Source of the DNA: an uncultured Granulosicoccaceae bacterium | GTDB taxonomy: Bacteria > Pseudomonadota > Gammaproteobacteria > Granulosicoccales > Granulosicoccaceae | NCBI GenBank assembly: GCA_937951345.1 | Contig: CALFCF010000092.1 | Coordinates: 1-62,775 of the forward strand | Direction of reading: 5' to 3' | DNA: 62,775 nucleotides | Part shown: positions 54,705-62,775 of the stretch, in pieces | How the letters are laid out: each line of letters starts with the position of its first letter | Position numbering within the stretch: the first letter of the stretch is position 1 | The notes under the pieces: model-generated | What the model was told of the DNA's origin: nothing | Databases searched by the model: none | Seen by the model: the letters and a program-made list of their open reading frames with translations, nothing else | Program-made: the position numbers and the translations under genes

Positions 54705-55931
54705 CTACGAAGATGCGCCGGTAAACAGTTTCAGATAACGCTCAATCATAACTTTTTCATCAAACATTTCCGGTGCGCGCCGTGCACCTAATTCTCCCAT
54801 TGACTGGCGCAATTCTGCATTCGAGAGCAAAAGCCGCAGAGCGTCAGCGAGCGCTTCAGGTGACCTTTCAACCAAAATGCCTGCTGCCAGTGGCAGATTG
54901 TGATCGCTCATCGCAACAGTGCCGTACGTTGCTGCCTGCTTACAGTTAGCTTCTATAACAATAGCATCAGCAGAACCTCCGGCATCGGTCAACACTACCG
55001 GCGTGCCCGTTGTTTGTGCCTCAAGTGCGGTCATCGGATGGCCTTCTCTATCAGAAGACAGCACAAAAACATCCAACGCTCGCAGTATTGACGGCACATC
55101 CCGTCGTGTTCCGGTTAATTCAATGCGGGACTCGAGACCGCTCTCACGAATATGTTTTTTAAGTGAGTCACGCTCTGGTCCGTCACCGACGAAAACTAAT
55201 TTCGTGTCTGGAAACTCAGGCGCAAGCTGTGAAAAAGCATCAACCAATCGCTTATGATTTTTTGCGTCTATCATACGCCCGACCGTGCCGATAAGAAGTT
55301 GATCACCGGTTACCAGTGTATGCCGTACACCGGTTTCTCCAGACGCTTCGTAACGAGACGTATCGATCCCGTTATTAATGACAACGACCTTGGATTCGGG
55401 GACTTTTATTGTCTTAACATAGAAATTAGCTGTGTCATTTGAGACAGCCACCAATTTATGGGTGACGAAAGCAAGTATCCGGTCGATCACGCGGTAATGA
55501 AGCGGTTTCCAAGTATCGCGACTATGCTCCGTTATAACAATACGCTGACCGCTGGCAAGCAATGCTATACGGGTCCACAGGTTTGCAGTCCACAAGTGAC
55601 TGTTAACGGCTAATGGATCAATCTTGCTGATGAGTGAACGCAAGCGTGTTGCGAGCGCAAAATCAACACCCGACTTTTTGTCTAACACATGTAGTGTGAC
55701 AGTTTGTTCGAGACGTTCCGCCAGTTCACCCGCCAGCGTAAGGCAGATCACATGACATTCCCAACCCTGACGCTGCAGGTAATTTGCCATGGCAACCAGC
55801 ATTTGCTCAGCACCACCTACAGTCAATGCCTCTATCACAAACACCAGCCGGTTCATCTCTCCTGCTGGAGTAATATCAGTAGTCGCACTGGACGAACCAG
55901 GGCGGGAATAGTGAGTGGTTGGAGACGACAT
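54705..55931 (-). CDS. GT4-family glycosyltransferase
   Basis: A glycosyltransferase of 408 aa from ATG 55931 (GGAAGAG at good spacing; the frame extends 10 codons further). Two Rossmann domains of the GT-B fold: IEALTVGGAEQMLVAMANYL at the start, and GTVGRMIDAKNHKRLVDAFS, FVLSSDREGHPMTALEAQ near the nucleotide-sugar site with E-x7-E pattern. Cytoplasmic, membrane-associated. Second GT gene of the minus-strand cluster, 68 bases after its neighbour; probably polysaccharide or glycolipid assembly. Substrate unknown. Confidence 0.9.
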   Translation of the reverse strand: MSSPTTHYSRPGSSSATTDITPAGEMNRLVFVIEALTVGGAEQMLVAMANYLQRQGWECHVICLTLAGELAERLEQTVTLHVLDKKSGVDFALATRLRSLISKIDPLAVNSHLWTANLWTRIALLASGQRIVITEHSRDTWKPLHYRVIDRILAFVTHKLVAVSNDTANFYVKTIKVPESKVVVINNGIDTSRYEASGETGVRHTLVTGDQLLIGTVGRMIDAKNHKRLVDAFSQLAPEFPDTKLVFVGDGPERDSLKKHIRESGLESRIELTGTRRDVPSILRALDVFVLSSDREGHPMTALEAQTTGTPVVLTDAGGSADAIVIEANCKQAATYGTVAMSDHNLPLAAGILVERSPEALADALRLLLSNAELRQSMGELGARRAPEMFDEKVMIERYLKLFTGASS

Positions 55932-55999
55932 TATTTGCTCTTCCAGCGAGATTGTCCGCAAGTCAGCATAATCGAATGTTATTGGTGTTTACGATCAAA

Positions 56000-57334
56000 T
56001 TATTCAGGGTCAGCGCTTTGCCACTTAGTACCTGTATAGCTCTCAAAAAACGCCAATAGCTCATCAATGTTTTTATCCTGATTAAACAATTCACCGACTT
56101 TCTGATAAGCACCATTGGAGAGATGCTCGACCAACTGACTGTCTTGCCCCAACTGTGCCAACGCATCAGCAAACGCATTATAATCGTCAACTGCTACCAA
56201 AAGACCGGTAACGCCATCTTCCACGAGCTCAGGTATCGCACTAACCCGCGTCGTAACAACAGGCACACCCAGCGCCATCGCCTCAGCGATAACGTTCGGT
56301 ATGCCGTCGGGTGGATGCCCCGGAATCAAACGGGGCGCGAGGCAGAATGCATCTGCTTCTATCAGTTTTCGAAGTACATCATCAAATTTCAAAGCACCCT
56401 GAAAATTGACACACTCATCGAGCGATAAGCTTTTAGTCAAGTCTCTAAGTGTTTGTTCATCAGGTCCCGAACCAATCAAATCAAGCATAAATTCAACTTG
56501 ATAACGATCGCGCAAATCTGCTAACGCCTTCAGTAAGGTGTCATGCCCTTTGGTAGGGACCAATCTACCAATACTAACCAACTTTAATGGATCAGCAGAC
56601 GAACGGGGCTTACGCATATTCTCTGCAGCAAATGTCATCACACGCGGGTCAAGCCCGTGATAATTCAAGTGAATCTGATTGGGTAATTCAACGCCAATCT
56701 CTTTTTGTAGATGATTACAAAAAAAACCACTGCAAACGACAGTGAATGCAGCCTGGTCCAACTTATAGGGTAGAAACCGGTTAGGCGAGAAAATATCCTC
56801 ACCATGAATTGCAGCAGACCAGGTGAATCCGTAAATTTGTTGTAAATACCAGCAGGCTGTTGTTGGTATATTGGCCCAGTGACCATGCACATGAGTGATA
56901 TTTTGCTTTTGCGCGTGCTCTGCAAAGTGCAGACTCACAGGGAGAATTGCCAGCGCTTTGAAAATATCCAGCGGCCGGTCGTAGCCATTAATCAGTAATC
57001 TGAACAAAGTACGCCCTAAAGCCCTCGGACGTGAAAACATCACTTTAAAAAATGCAGCAATTGTTTTTGCATTGATTAAAGATGAATAGACCGTGCGCTC
57101 TTCAGACAAGCGTATCGCATCCACAAGCGTAATCGGATCACGGGGAAACTGGAGTGAATAGATAGTGAAGTCAACCCCCTTACGTTCAAGAGCTGCAAGT
57201 TCACGCAAAATAAATGTCTCATGGAGTTCCGGAAACATCGAGATGATAATGCCAAGCCTGGCGGCACTACCAGATTGCCCGGTGAGATCGGCATCGCCAT
57301 CAAAGCGGTCTGTATTTGCTGTTTTATCTGACAC
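56000..57334 (-). CDS. GT4-family glycosyltransferase (WcaL-like)
   Basis: A 444 aa GT-B glycosyltransferase resembling the colanic-acid WcaL group. Motifs: ISMFPELHETFILRELAALE, VHGHWANIPTTACWYLQ, SAAIHGEDIF, VSIGRLVPTKGHDTLLKALA and the C-terminal LAPRLIPGHPPDGIPNVIAE sugar-nucleotide site. Upstream partner of the GT gene at 54705 and 178 bases after the acyl-CoA synthetase, all on the minus strand. Suggests an exopolysaccharide or glycolipid pathway. Confidence 0.9.
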   Translation of the reverse strand: MSDKTANTDRFDGDADLTGQSGSAARLGIIISMFPELHETFILRELAALERKGVDFTIYSLQFPRDPITLVDAIRLSEERTVYSSLINAKTIAAFFKVMFSRPRALGRTLFRLLINGYDRPLDIFKALAILPVSLHFAEHAQKQNITHVHGHWANIPTTACWYLQQIYGFTWSAAIHGEDIFSPNRFLPYKLDQAAFTVVCSGFFCNHLQKEIGVELPNQIHLNYHGLDPRVMTFAAENMRKPRSSADPLKLVSIGRLVPTKGHDTLLKALADLRDRYQVEFMLDLIGSGPDEQTLRDLTKSLSLDECVNFQGALKFDDVLRKLIEADAFCLAPRLIPGHPPDGIPNVIAEAMALGVPVVTTRVSAIPELVEDGVTGLLVAVDDYNAFADALAQLGQDSQLVEHLSNGAYQKVGELFNQDKNIDELLAFFESYTGTKWQSADPE

Positions 57335-57512
57335 AGTTAAAGATGATCGGAGAAATAACAGAGGTTAGTATGAAGTTTGAAAATGCACAGAACGGGAATT
57401 CCATATTAAGTGATTATTTACTGGTTATTAGGTAGCTATAGCGAAGTCAAGTCATGCTGATTCGAACAAATAGTTCATTCAGCTTTTTTAGTTACTGACA
57501 CAGCTTTTTCAC

Positions 57513-59228
57513 TCACAACTTCCGTTGGCTAAGCGCCCGCAGTTCAACCCGACGAACCTTACCCGTAACAGTTAACGGCAGCGCATCGATGAACTCGATT
57601 TCGCGTGGATATTCATGTGCGGAAAGCTGCTCTCGAACGCTGAGTTTTATCTCATCGGAGAGAGAGTCAGAAGCAGTAATTCCCTCCCGCAACACAATAA
57701 ACGCTTTAATAATATCCCCTCGTAAGCCATCCGGATCAGGTACCCCGATGACCGCCACTTGCGCAATTGCCGGGTGCTTCAAAATACAATCCTCGATCTC
57801 TCCCGGTCCTATACGATAACCGCTACTGGATATAACATCATCTTTTCGACCAGCAAACCAAATGTACCCGTCCTCGTCTTTGAAACCTACATCACCGGTG
57901 TGGAACCACTCGCCGGTATATTTCTCCTGTGTGGCATCGGGCTGTTGCCAATAACCGAGAAAATGAACCGCGTCCTGTGCATGAGCTACCAACTCACCTT
58001 CTTCACCGGGTGAAGCAAATCGTCCATCAGCGCGCATAATTTCAACGCGGTGACCAGGATAGGGTCGCCCCATTGAGCCAGATTTGACAGCAGCAATTTT
58101 CGAACAATTACCCACCATAAAATTGTGCTCGGTTTGTCCGTACATCTCGTTCAGCGATACGCCCAGCGAACGTTTAGCCCAACTAATCAGTTCAGTGCCA
58201 AGCGTTTCACCACCGGACATGATAGCCCGTAGAGCCAGATCGTATTCATGTTCAATTCCATCAACAGTACGCAGCATTTTCAGCGCTGTTGGTGGAAAAA
58301 AACCACAAGTAACCTGGTGACGCTGTAGCAAAGCCAGCACATCTTCGGGATCAAACTTGCGATAGCGGTAGCCAATGATCGGTTTACCGTAAAACAGCGT
58401 TGGGAACAAACCATCGTAAAGTCCGCCAGTCCATGCCCAGTCGGCCGGAGTGAAGAAAACATCATTTGCGTAGGGGAAAAATTCAAGCGAAAGTTCAAAC
58501 CCCGGCAAATTACCCAATATACTGCGGTGAGCCAGCAAAGCACCTTTTGCAAGACCTGTTGTTCCGGACGTATAAATCAGGCAGGCCGGATCGTTCGCTT
58601 TGGTTTTTACAGGATCAAACTGTTCGGCCTCTACAGGCAATCGCTCAATCTCTTGCCAGAAATTCTTAACCGCAACAGGGCTTTCACCAACTCCACTTGA
58701 AAGCTTGCGCGTATCAGCCTCTACCAGAGGCTGATCACCACAGACAATTACAGTGCGCAGTGACGGTAACTGCTGGCTCAGCGCAAGTAAATTATCGAGA
58801 TGCTGCTGGTCAGCAATAACGATGGTGGCGCAACTGTCGGATAGACGATGCAACAACGCGTCAATACCAAATAGTACCGCCAGCGGTAAAGATACAGCAC
58901 CAAGTTTATGCGCCGCAATATGGGCAAGCGCAGTTTCGAGTTGTTGCGGTAATACTATTGCGACCCGGTCACCCGGCTTGCATCCCTGCTGAGAAAGTAA
59001 ATTCGCAAGGCGGTTGGATAGACGTTCCAGATCGCGAAAAGTACAGATTGACTGATTTAGCGGATCAGATTCAGAAACGCAAATCAGCGCTGTGTCGTTA
59101 GCGGTGGAAGCATTGCGAGCATGACGTGAGCATATTACTTCAGCAATATTGAAGTATTCAGGTACATCCCATTTGAATTGATCAACCAGAGATTCAAAGC
59201 TATTACTTTCAGGTTCAAACAGGCGCAA
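57513..59228 (-). CDS. Acyl-CoA synthetase (AMP-binding, medium-chain/acetyl type)
   Basis: An adenylate-forming ligase of 571 aa that activates a carboxylic acid to its CoA thioester. Motifs: LIYTSGTTGLAKGALLAH (P-loop), EMYGQTEHNF, WFHTGDVGFKDEDGYIWFAG, GRKDDVISSSGYRIGPGEIE and the catalytic Lys in LTVTGKVRRVELR. It resembles the ACSM/AcsA-like group. It begins 25 bases after the GH16 gene on the same strand, so the two are probably co-transcribed, an odd pairing. Substrate not known. Confidence 0.92.
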   Translation of the reverse strand: MRLFEPESNSFESLVDQFKWDVPEYFNIAEVICSRHARNASTANDTALICVSESDPLNQSICTFRDLERLSNRLANLLSQQGCKPGDRVAIVLPQQLETALAHIAAHKLGAVSLPLAVLFGIDALLHRLSDSCATIVIADQQHLDNLLALSQQLPSLRTVIVCGDQPLVEADTRKLSSGVGESPVAVKNFWQEIERLPVEAEQFDPVKTKANDPACLIYTSGTTGLAKGALLAHRSILGNLPGFELSLEFFPYANDVFFTPADWAWTGGLYDGLFPTLFYGKPIIGYRYRKFDPEDVLALLQRHQVTCGFFPPTALKMLRTVDGIEHEYDLALRAIMSGGETLGTELISWAKRSLGVSLNEMYGQTEHNFMVGNCSKIAAVKSGSMGRPYPGHRVEIMRADGRFASPGEEGELVAHAQDAVHFLGYWQQPDATQEKYTGEWFHTGDVGFKDEDGYIWFAGRKDDVISSSGYRIGPGEIEDCILKHPAIAQVAVIGVPDPDGLRGDIIKAFIVLREGITASDSLSDEIKLSVREQLSAHEYPREIEFIDALPLTVTGKVRRVELRALSQRKL

Positions 59229-59253
59229 TCGTTTGTGTCCCCCGGGCTACGGT

Positions 59254-61647
59254 TTAACCGCGCCATGGAAGTCTTTTGTAAGCGCGAATGTAGTCAATTT
59301 CTATTTCAAGAGGAAACGGCGCATCATCGGCCGGCCGTGGCGCCCAAGCGCTGCCGGTGACCAGATATAAAATGATGTTCATGCTTTGTCGCGCTATCTG
59401 ACGACCCGTCAGGCGCTGCACCTCTTGACCATCAATGTACCAGACTACCAAACCTGGCTCCCATAAAACACTGTAGGTGTGGAAGTTTTCAAGATCACTC
59501 ACATCACCAAAATGCCCGTCCTCACGCGGAAAAAACATCGTCGGCGAAGACAGGATATTGCCATGATTCACATCACGATAGTGGTAAGTCTGAAACGCTT
59601 TTTCTTCACCAAACGGGTTCTCGCCCAGATATTCGATTATATCAATCTCGGGTGCATGCTGGCCTTCCCAGCGCCGAAAGAGGTAAAAGCTGGTCAACAT
59701 ACCAGGCACCTGGCCCACTCTGATACGGCCTTCAATATAACCATAGGTCGTGCCGAACTTATCGTTTATCAGATCCCCGTTGTCATCAAACTGGCCAGAG
59801 CGAATGTGATGGGTGGATAACGCACCCGACAAAAAAGGCTGACCCAATGCACGTTCACTTAATTCAGGCGGGGTGCGTATGGCAGAAATCGTTAAAGTTT
59901 CACCATTAAGAATAAACGGATCGTAGCCAAAGTCAGAATCATTCTGGGTATCAACAAAATATTGCATTTCGCCATTGATAATATTCTGATCTTCCTGGCG
60001 CCATGTCAGGCTGGTTGTCCATTTATTCTGGTCAATTTCGTTACCTTCAAATTCATCAGCAAATACCAATTCAAATTGATCCATGAAGTTTGCGGTATTC
60101 GATAAATCGACATCAAAAAGAAAACGATCGTCGCCGTCCAGCCATGGATCTTCGAACTCCGCAACGCGAGCGCCCTGCTCAGCATGGAAACGAACACTGA
60201 GCGCATTAGAGCGAGGCGATTCGTTTCCTTCGTTATCAATCGCTGACACCTGATACGTGTGTAAAGTGCCAACCTCGGGTGTCACTCCAGGTTCGAGGCA
60301 GATGGTTAGATGTGTGAAATTGCAATCGACGAATGTGGTTGTTTGCCAGAAATTATCAAGTGTTGTATTTGTCTCGACGTCACCACTGCTGTCAGTAGAT
60401 TCAAGCAAAAAGGTTTGCCCGTCGTCGCGATAAATTCGGTACGCTATAACCTCCCCGTTATCTACCGACGGACTCCAGTTTAGTTCTACCCAATCATTTC
60501 CGATCAGATTTGCGCGTAAATGACGCGGAGCGGTAGGAATTTCACCGGAATTGTCTACAGGCACATCCGCTTCAAGACTTGAACCAAAGAAATCATTACT
60601 GTCCGTGATAGATGCATCAGCGACTACTGCAGTACCTGTCGGCAAGATTCCGGGCTCAGTTACGACAGGTATTACTGAAGTCGGTGAATTCATACCGGTA
60701 TCGGATTCAGCGGTATCGGATTCAGCGGTACCGGATTCTGCGGTATCGGATTCTGCGGTATCGGATTCTGCGGTATCGGATTCAGCGGTATCGGATTCAG
60801 CGGTATCGGACGCGGTGGTGTCCGTTGAAGGAGTGGTGACAACCAGTGGGTCCGATGACACCGAAAAATTACCGGCATCGTCAAACGCTGTCAGTATGAC
60901 TCGATAGGTTCGCCCGGGTTCGAGCCCTCTGATGGTGTAATTCGGGTTAAATGTTGTTGCTATGTAGCTCGTTCCCAGATAAACGTTGTAACCAAACGGC
61001 TCCGGTAGTGCGCTCGCCGGTAGCCACGATAAACTAATCGTGTGGGTTGTTGCTTCCTCTAATCGTAAATCAACGGGTACGCCTACCGCTGGCAACGTGT
61101 CGGGAATTTGATTTTCGACATTTACAATTTCAGGTGCATCACTCACCTCGGGTACATCAGATGCCTGACCAGTATCACCTGAGTCGACCTGCTGTGATTG
61201 ATTATGCGTTGATGTGCTTAACCGGAAAACAGAAGACCATCTGGACTCTTTGCCGGTGCGATCGATCGCAGATATCTGTACATCGTAATGTCGATTTGGA
61301 TCCAGGCGATCTATGTAAAAACTGGGTCCTTGCGCTTCACTAAACAGTGTCCCTGCAATGTATATGCGATAGAACGCGATGCCGTCAGCATCGGTAGAGG
61401 CGTTCCAGAGTAATTCCGCCGCAGTACTTGAATATATAGCTGCTCGTATACTTGTAGGCTGTGTAGGATTACCGGGGCGACTTGCAAATACGCCACCCGG
61501 TAACATAGATAACAAAAGCAGCAATACAACTACCGATTTCGATGTGCGCAACAACAAAGCCTTGACACGCAGGATTTGCAGGAAAAGTTTTTTACTTTTG
61601 TACGTTTCAGCTGTCGAACGAAAAGCACCAAGTGGCTTGAACGTCAT
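59254..61647 (-). CDS. Secreted GH16 glucanase with three FN3 domains and (SDTAE)n linker
   Basis: A 797 aa secreted enzyme from ATG 61647 (AGGAG at 7 bases). Signal peptide: SVVVLLLLLSMLPGGVFA. Three fibronectin type III domains follow at about 65-145, 195-285 and 360-475. Between the second and third lies a linker with seven to eight SDTAE units. The GH16 domain covers about 510-797, with catalytic EIDIIE (Glu667, Asp669, Glu672) and the C-terminal MEVDYIRAYK-like IEIDYIRAYKRL. It lacks a lipobox, unlike its paralogue at 41496, so it is probably released. First of a minus-strand run with the acyl-CoA synthetase and glycosyltransferases. Confidence 0.9.
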   Translation of the reverse strand: MTFKPLGAFRSTAETYKSKKLFLQILRVKALLLRTSKSVVVLLLLLSMLPGGVFASRPGNPTQPTSIRAAIYSSTAAELLWNASTDADGIAFYRIYIAGTLFSEAQGPSFYIDRLDPNRHYDVQISAIDRTGKESRWSSVFRLSTSTHNQSQQVDSGDTGQASDVPEVSDAPEIVNVENQIPDTLPAVGVPVDLRLEEATTHTISLSWLPASALPEPFGYNVYLGTSYIATTFNPNYTIRGLEPGRTYRVILTAFDDAGNFSVSSDPLVVTTPSTDTTASDTAESDTAESDTAESDTAESDTAESGTAESDTAESDTGMNSPTSVIPVVTEPGILPTGTAVVADASITDSNDFFGSSLEADVPVDNSGEIPTAPRHLRANLIGNDWVELNWSPSVDNGEVIAYRIYRDDGQTFLLESTDSSGDVETNTTLDNFWQTTTFVDCNFTHLTICLEPGVTPEVGTLHTYQVSAIDNEGNESPRSNALSVRFHAEQGARVAEFEDPWLDGDDRFLFDVDLSNTANFMDQFELVFADEFEGNEIDQNKWTTSLTWRQEDQNIINGEMQYFVDTQNDSDFGYDPFILNGETLTISAIRTPPELSERALGQPFLSGALSTHHIRSGQFDDNGDLINDKFGTTYGYIEGRIRVGQVPGMLTSFYLFRRWEGQHAPEIDIIEYLGENPFGEEKAFQTYHYRDVNHGNILSSPTMFFPREDGHFGDVSDLENFHTYSVLWEPGLVVWYIDGQEVQRLTGRQIARQSMNIILYLVTGSAWAPRPADDAPFPLEIEIDYIRAYKRLPWRG
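60696..60813 (-). repeat. 15-bp in-frame tandem repeat (SDTAE) in the GH16 linker
   Basis: Seven to eight copies of a 15-base unit encoding SDTAE, one changed to SGTAE. It forms a flexible acidic spacer between FN3 domains. Confidence 0.85.
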
Positions 61648-62149
61648 ACAGTTTCTCCTGATAGTTACCGTTGACAACGGTGTTATCAAAACAACACTGA
61701 CGCTCTTTGGTGGATCAACCTGCAAACATAGGAACAACCGATTGATTGGAAATAAGCAATAACGTCAAACACAGATTGTTGCGAACAATTCTGTCGCGTC
61801 CAGCGAAGCGCCAGACTCTATAGAAACTTTCAGCTCATCGCAAAACAGAATTTTTGACGTTAACTGCGTGAATGTTATGAAAAAAATCGCAAAAGACGAA
61901 CCGTTCGGGTCTGTTGACCAAAAGGACAAAACAATATGCAGGTGTGCGTCAATATACAGGCACGGCAAGACAGCTATTTTGATTCAATAGACACCGAGAA
62001 AATCACAGCCCAACCAGAGCGCCCTGGAAACTTGAACTTCAGCCTGGCTGGTTGAACCGGAAGTTATACTGATGCCTGCGCATACACGAGCATGCACTTC
62101 AAGCGCAGCGAACGCTAACTGGCCGGAAAGCAATTGTGCGCACTCTTAT
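61648..62149. other. Intergenic region with a 15-bp palindrome
   Basis: This 502-base stretch between the GH16 gene and the partial gene at the end has no supported gene; a 67-codon frame at 61765-61968 looks spurious. ACCGTTGACAACGGT (61667-61681) is a perfect palindrome around one base, 20 bases before the GH16 start, and could be an operator or leader hairpin. Confidence 0.4.
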
Positions 62150-62775
62150 TTACTCAACCGTAGGCGAAATCACCGAACGACGGGATTCACTCAGATCACG
62201 ATAGTAATCCGCAACTTCTTTATCATAGTCGCCAGTACTACCCAAACCACCGGCCCGGTTATTTCGACTGGTTGAAGATGACGCGGCAACTGCAATCTCT
62301 AATTGCTCAAGCAAGCGTAGCGCTTGCTGATATTCACTCTCTATTCTCGCTGTATTAACACCATCACGATCCACCGACGAAAGACCACGCAAACGTCCGG
62401 CCATTTCAATAAGCTCGTCGATGGTCAAGTGCTGAACACCCAATTCACGCAGATCAGGCAGTAGTTGTTCAATCGCCTCTGCTGCGTCCTCGCTACTGAC
62501 TGCTGCTCTTTCACCAGCCCAATCGTAGCGATTGTTACTCCCCTCCTGCAGGTTCCCTGTACCACCACCGGATATCTGCCCACCTTCTACTAACTGGCCG
62601 GAATTGCTCCGAGTGGCCTGCCCTGATTGACCTTGTTGCCCTGATTGACCTTGTTGTCCTGATTGACCTTGTTGTCCTGATTGACCTTGTTGTCCTGATT
62701 GACCTTGTTGTCCTGATTGACCTTGTTGTCCTGATTGACCTTGTTGTCCTGATTGACCTTGTTGTCCTGATTGAC
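62150..62775 (-). CDS. Partial protein with collagen-like Gly-X-Y repeats (N-terminus outside window)
   Basis: The frame is open from the window end to a stop at 62150, so about 208 C-terminal residues are seen and the start lies beyond 62775. The visible part begins with about eight copies of GQSGQQ, i.e. Gly-Gln-Ser-Gly-Gln-Gln, a Gly-X-Y pattern, from an 18-base tandem repeat (62621-62775). A Gly/Asn/Ser-rich linker and an alpha-helical C-terminal domain follow (EDAAEAIEQLLPDLRELGVQ; IESEYQQALRLLEQLEIAVA; YDKEVADYYRDLSESRRS). I do not recognise the family. The start codon TTG at 62443 gives only a fragment of the true gene. Confidence 0.75.
   Translation of the reverse strand, partial: QSGQQGQSGQQGQSGQQGQSGQQGQSGQQGQSGQQGQSGQQGQSGQQGQSGQATRSNSGQLVEGGQISGGGTGNLQEGSNNRYDWAGERAAVSSEDAAEAIEQLLPDLRELGVQHLTIDELIEMAGRLRGLSSVDRDGVNTARIESEYQQALRLLEQLEIAVAASSSTSRNNRAGGLGSTGDYDKEVADYYRDLSESRRSVISPTVE
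62621..62775 (-). repeat. 18-bp tandem repeat encoding GQSGQQ
   Basis: About 8.6 nearly identical copies of an 18-base unit run to the end of the window. The regular coding frame and lack of spacers exclude a CRISPR array. Confidence 0.9.

Noticed and set aside
60551-60907. 118-codon plus-strand frame with SAVSD repeats
   Set aside because: Antisense of the SDTAE repeat of the GH16 protein.
61765-61968. 67-codon minus-strand frame upstream of the GH16 gene
   Set aside because: No recognisable features, weak start context, in an A/T-rich gap.
62621-62775. CRISPR array
   Set aside because: The 18-bp units are contiguous without spacers and encode a regular protein repeat in frame.

Overview
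The window is a 62.8 kb piece of a mesophilic, Gram-negative gammaproteobacterial chromosome of moderate GC. The basis is a Proteobacteria-type LexA with CTG-N10-CAG operators, DNA polymerase II, an Omp85-type outer membrane protein, lipoproteins with lipoboxes, a GlyGly-CTERM-type protease, the paaABCDE operon and two secreted GH16 glucanases. Two GH16 enzymes, glyoxylate metabolism and a likely selenoprotein suggest a marine heterotroph. I cannot fix the genus from sequence alone. I saw no tRNA, rRNA, prophage, transposase or CRISPR array.

Layout. 1-3205: LexA operator, lexA, imuA and imuB (SOS mutagenesis). 3592-5601: a membrane GGDEF-EAL protein. 5602-6056: an intergenic region with three perfect DnaA boxes. 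6057-12791: an OmpA/BON protein followed by two inner-membrane coiled-coil proteins with the same C-terminal helix-hairpin-helix domain; one is 1,461 aa with about 1,180 proline-free residues. I regard this as the most promising undescribed system. 12974-16586: a secreted hydrolase in a tightly overlapped operon with a NatAB-type ABC exporter. 16795-17013: a SelW/Rdx-like selenoprotein read through an in-frame TGA. 17046-21519: the phenylacetyl-CoA epoxidase operon paaABCDE with paaX. 21975-24527: polB. 25013-26692: an Omp85-type barrel. 26654-34454: 2-hydroxyacid and glyoxylate-related enzymes (YdiJ-like oxidase, serine-glyoxylate-type aminotransferase, enoyl-CoA hydratase, GlcG-like protein, CitE/malyl-CoA lyase-like enzyme) and a DUF924 protein. 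34515-37331: gntR-trpB-trpA. 37677-40820: malate synthase G and a secreted ankyrin protein. 41496-46662: a GH16 lipoprotein, a HAD hydrolase, a class IV aminotransferase and a spondin-domain lipoprotein with an Asp-Ala microsatellite. 46947-50186: dnaE2 behind its own LexA operator. 50542-54615: an unknown protein, a trypsin-like protease with a sorting tail, and AlaX. 54705-61647: a minus-strand run of a second GH16 protein, an acyl-CoA synthetase and two GT4 glycosyltransferases. 62150-62775: the C-terminal part of a protein with collagen-like Gly-X-Y repeats, cut by the window end.

How the genes work together. LexA probably controls a split mutasome: imuA-imuB at one end and dnaE2 45 kb away, each with a CTG-N10-CAG operator. 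The paa genes carry out the ring epoxidation step only; ring opening and beta-oxidation genes must lie elsewhere. The glyoxylate-linked genes could channel glyoxylate into glycine/serine and malate. Many secreted proteins carry codon-level tandem-repeat linkers, a recurring feature here. At least three short non-autonomous inverted-repeat elements sit between genes.
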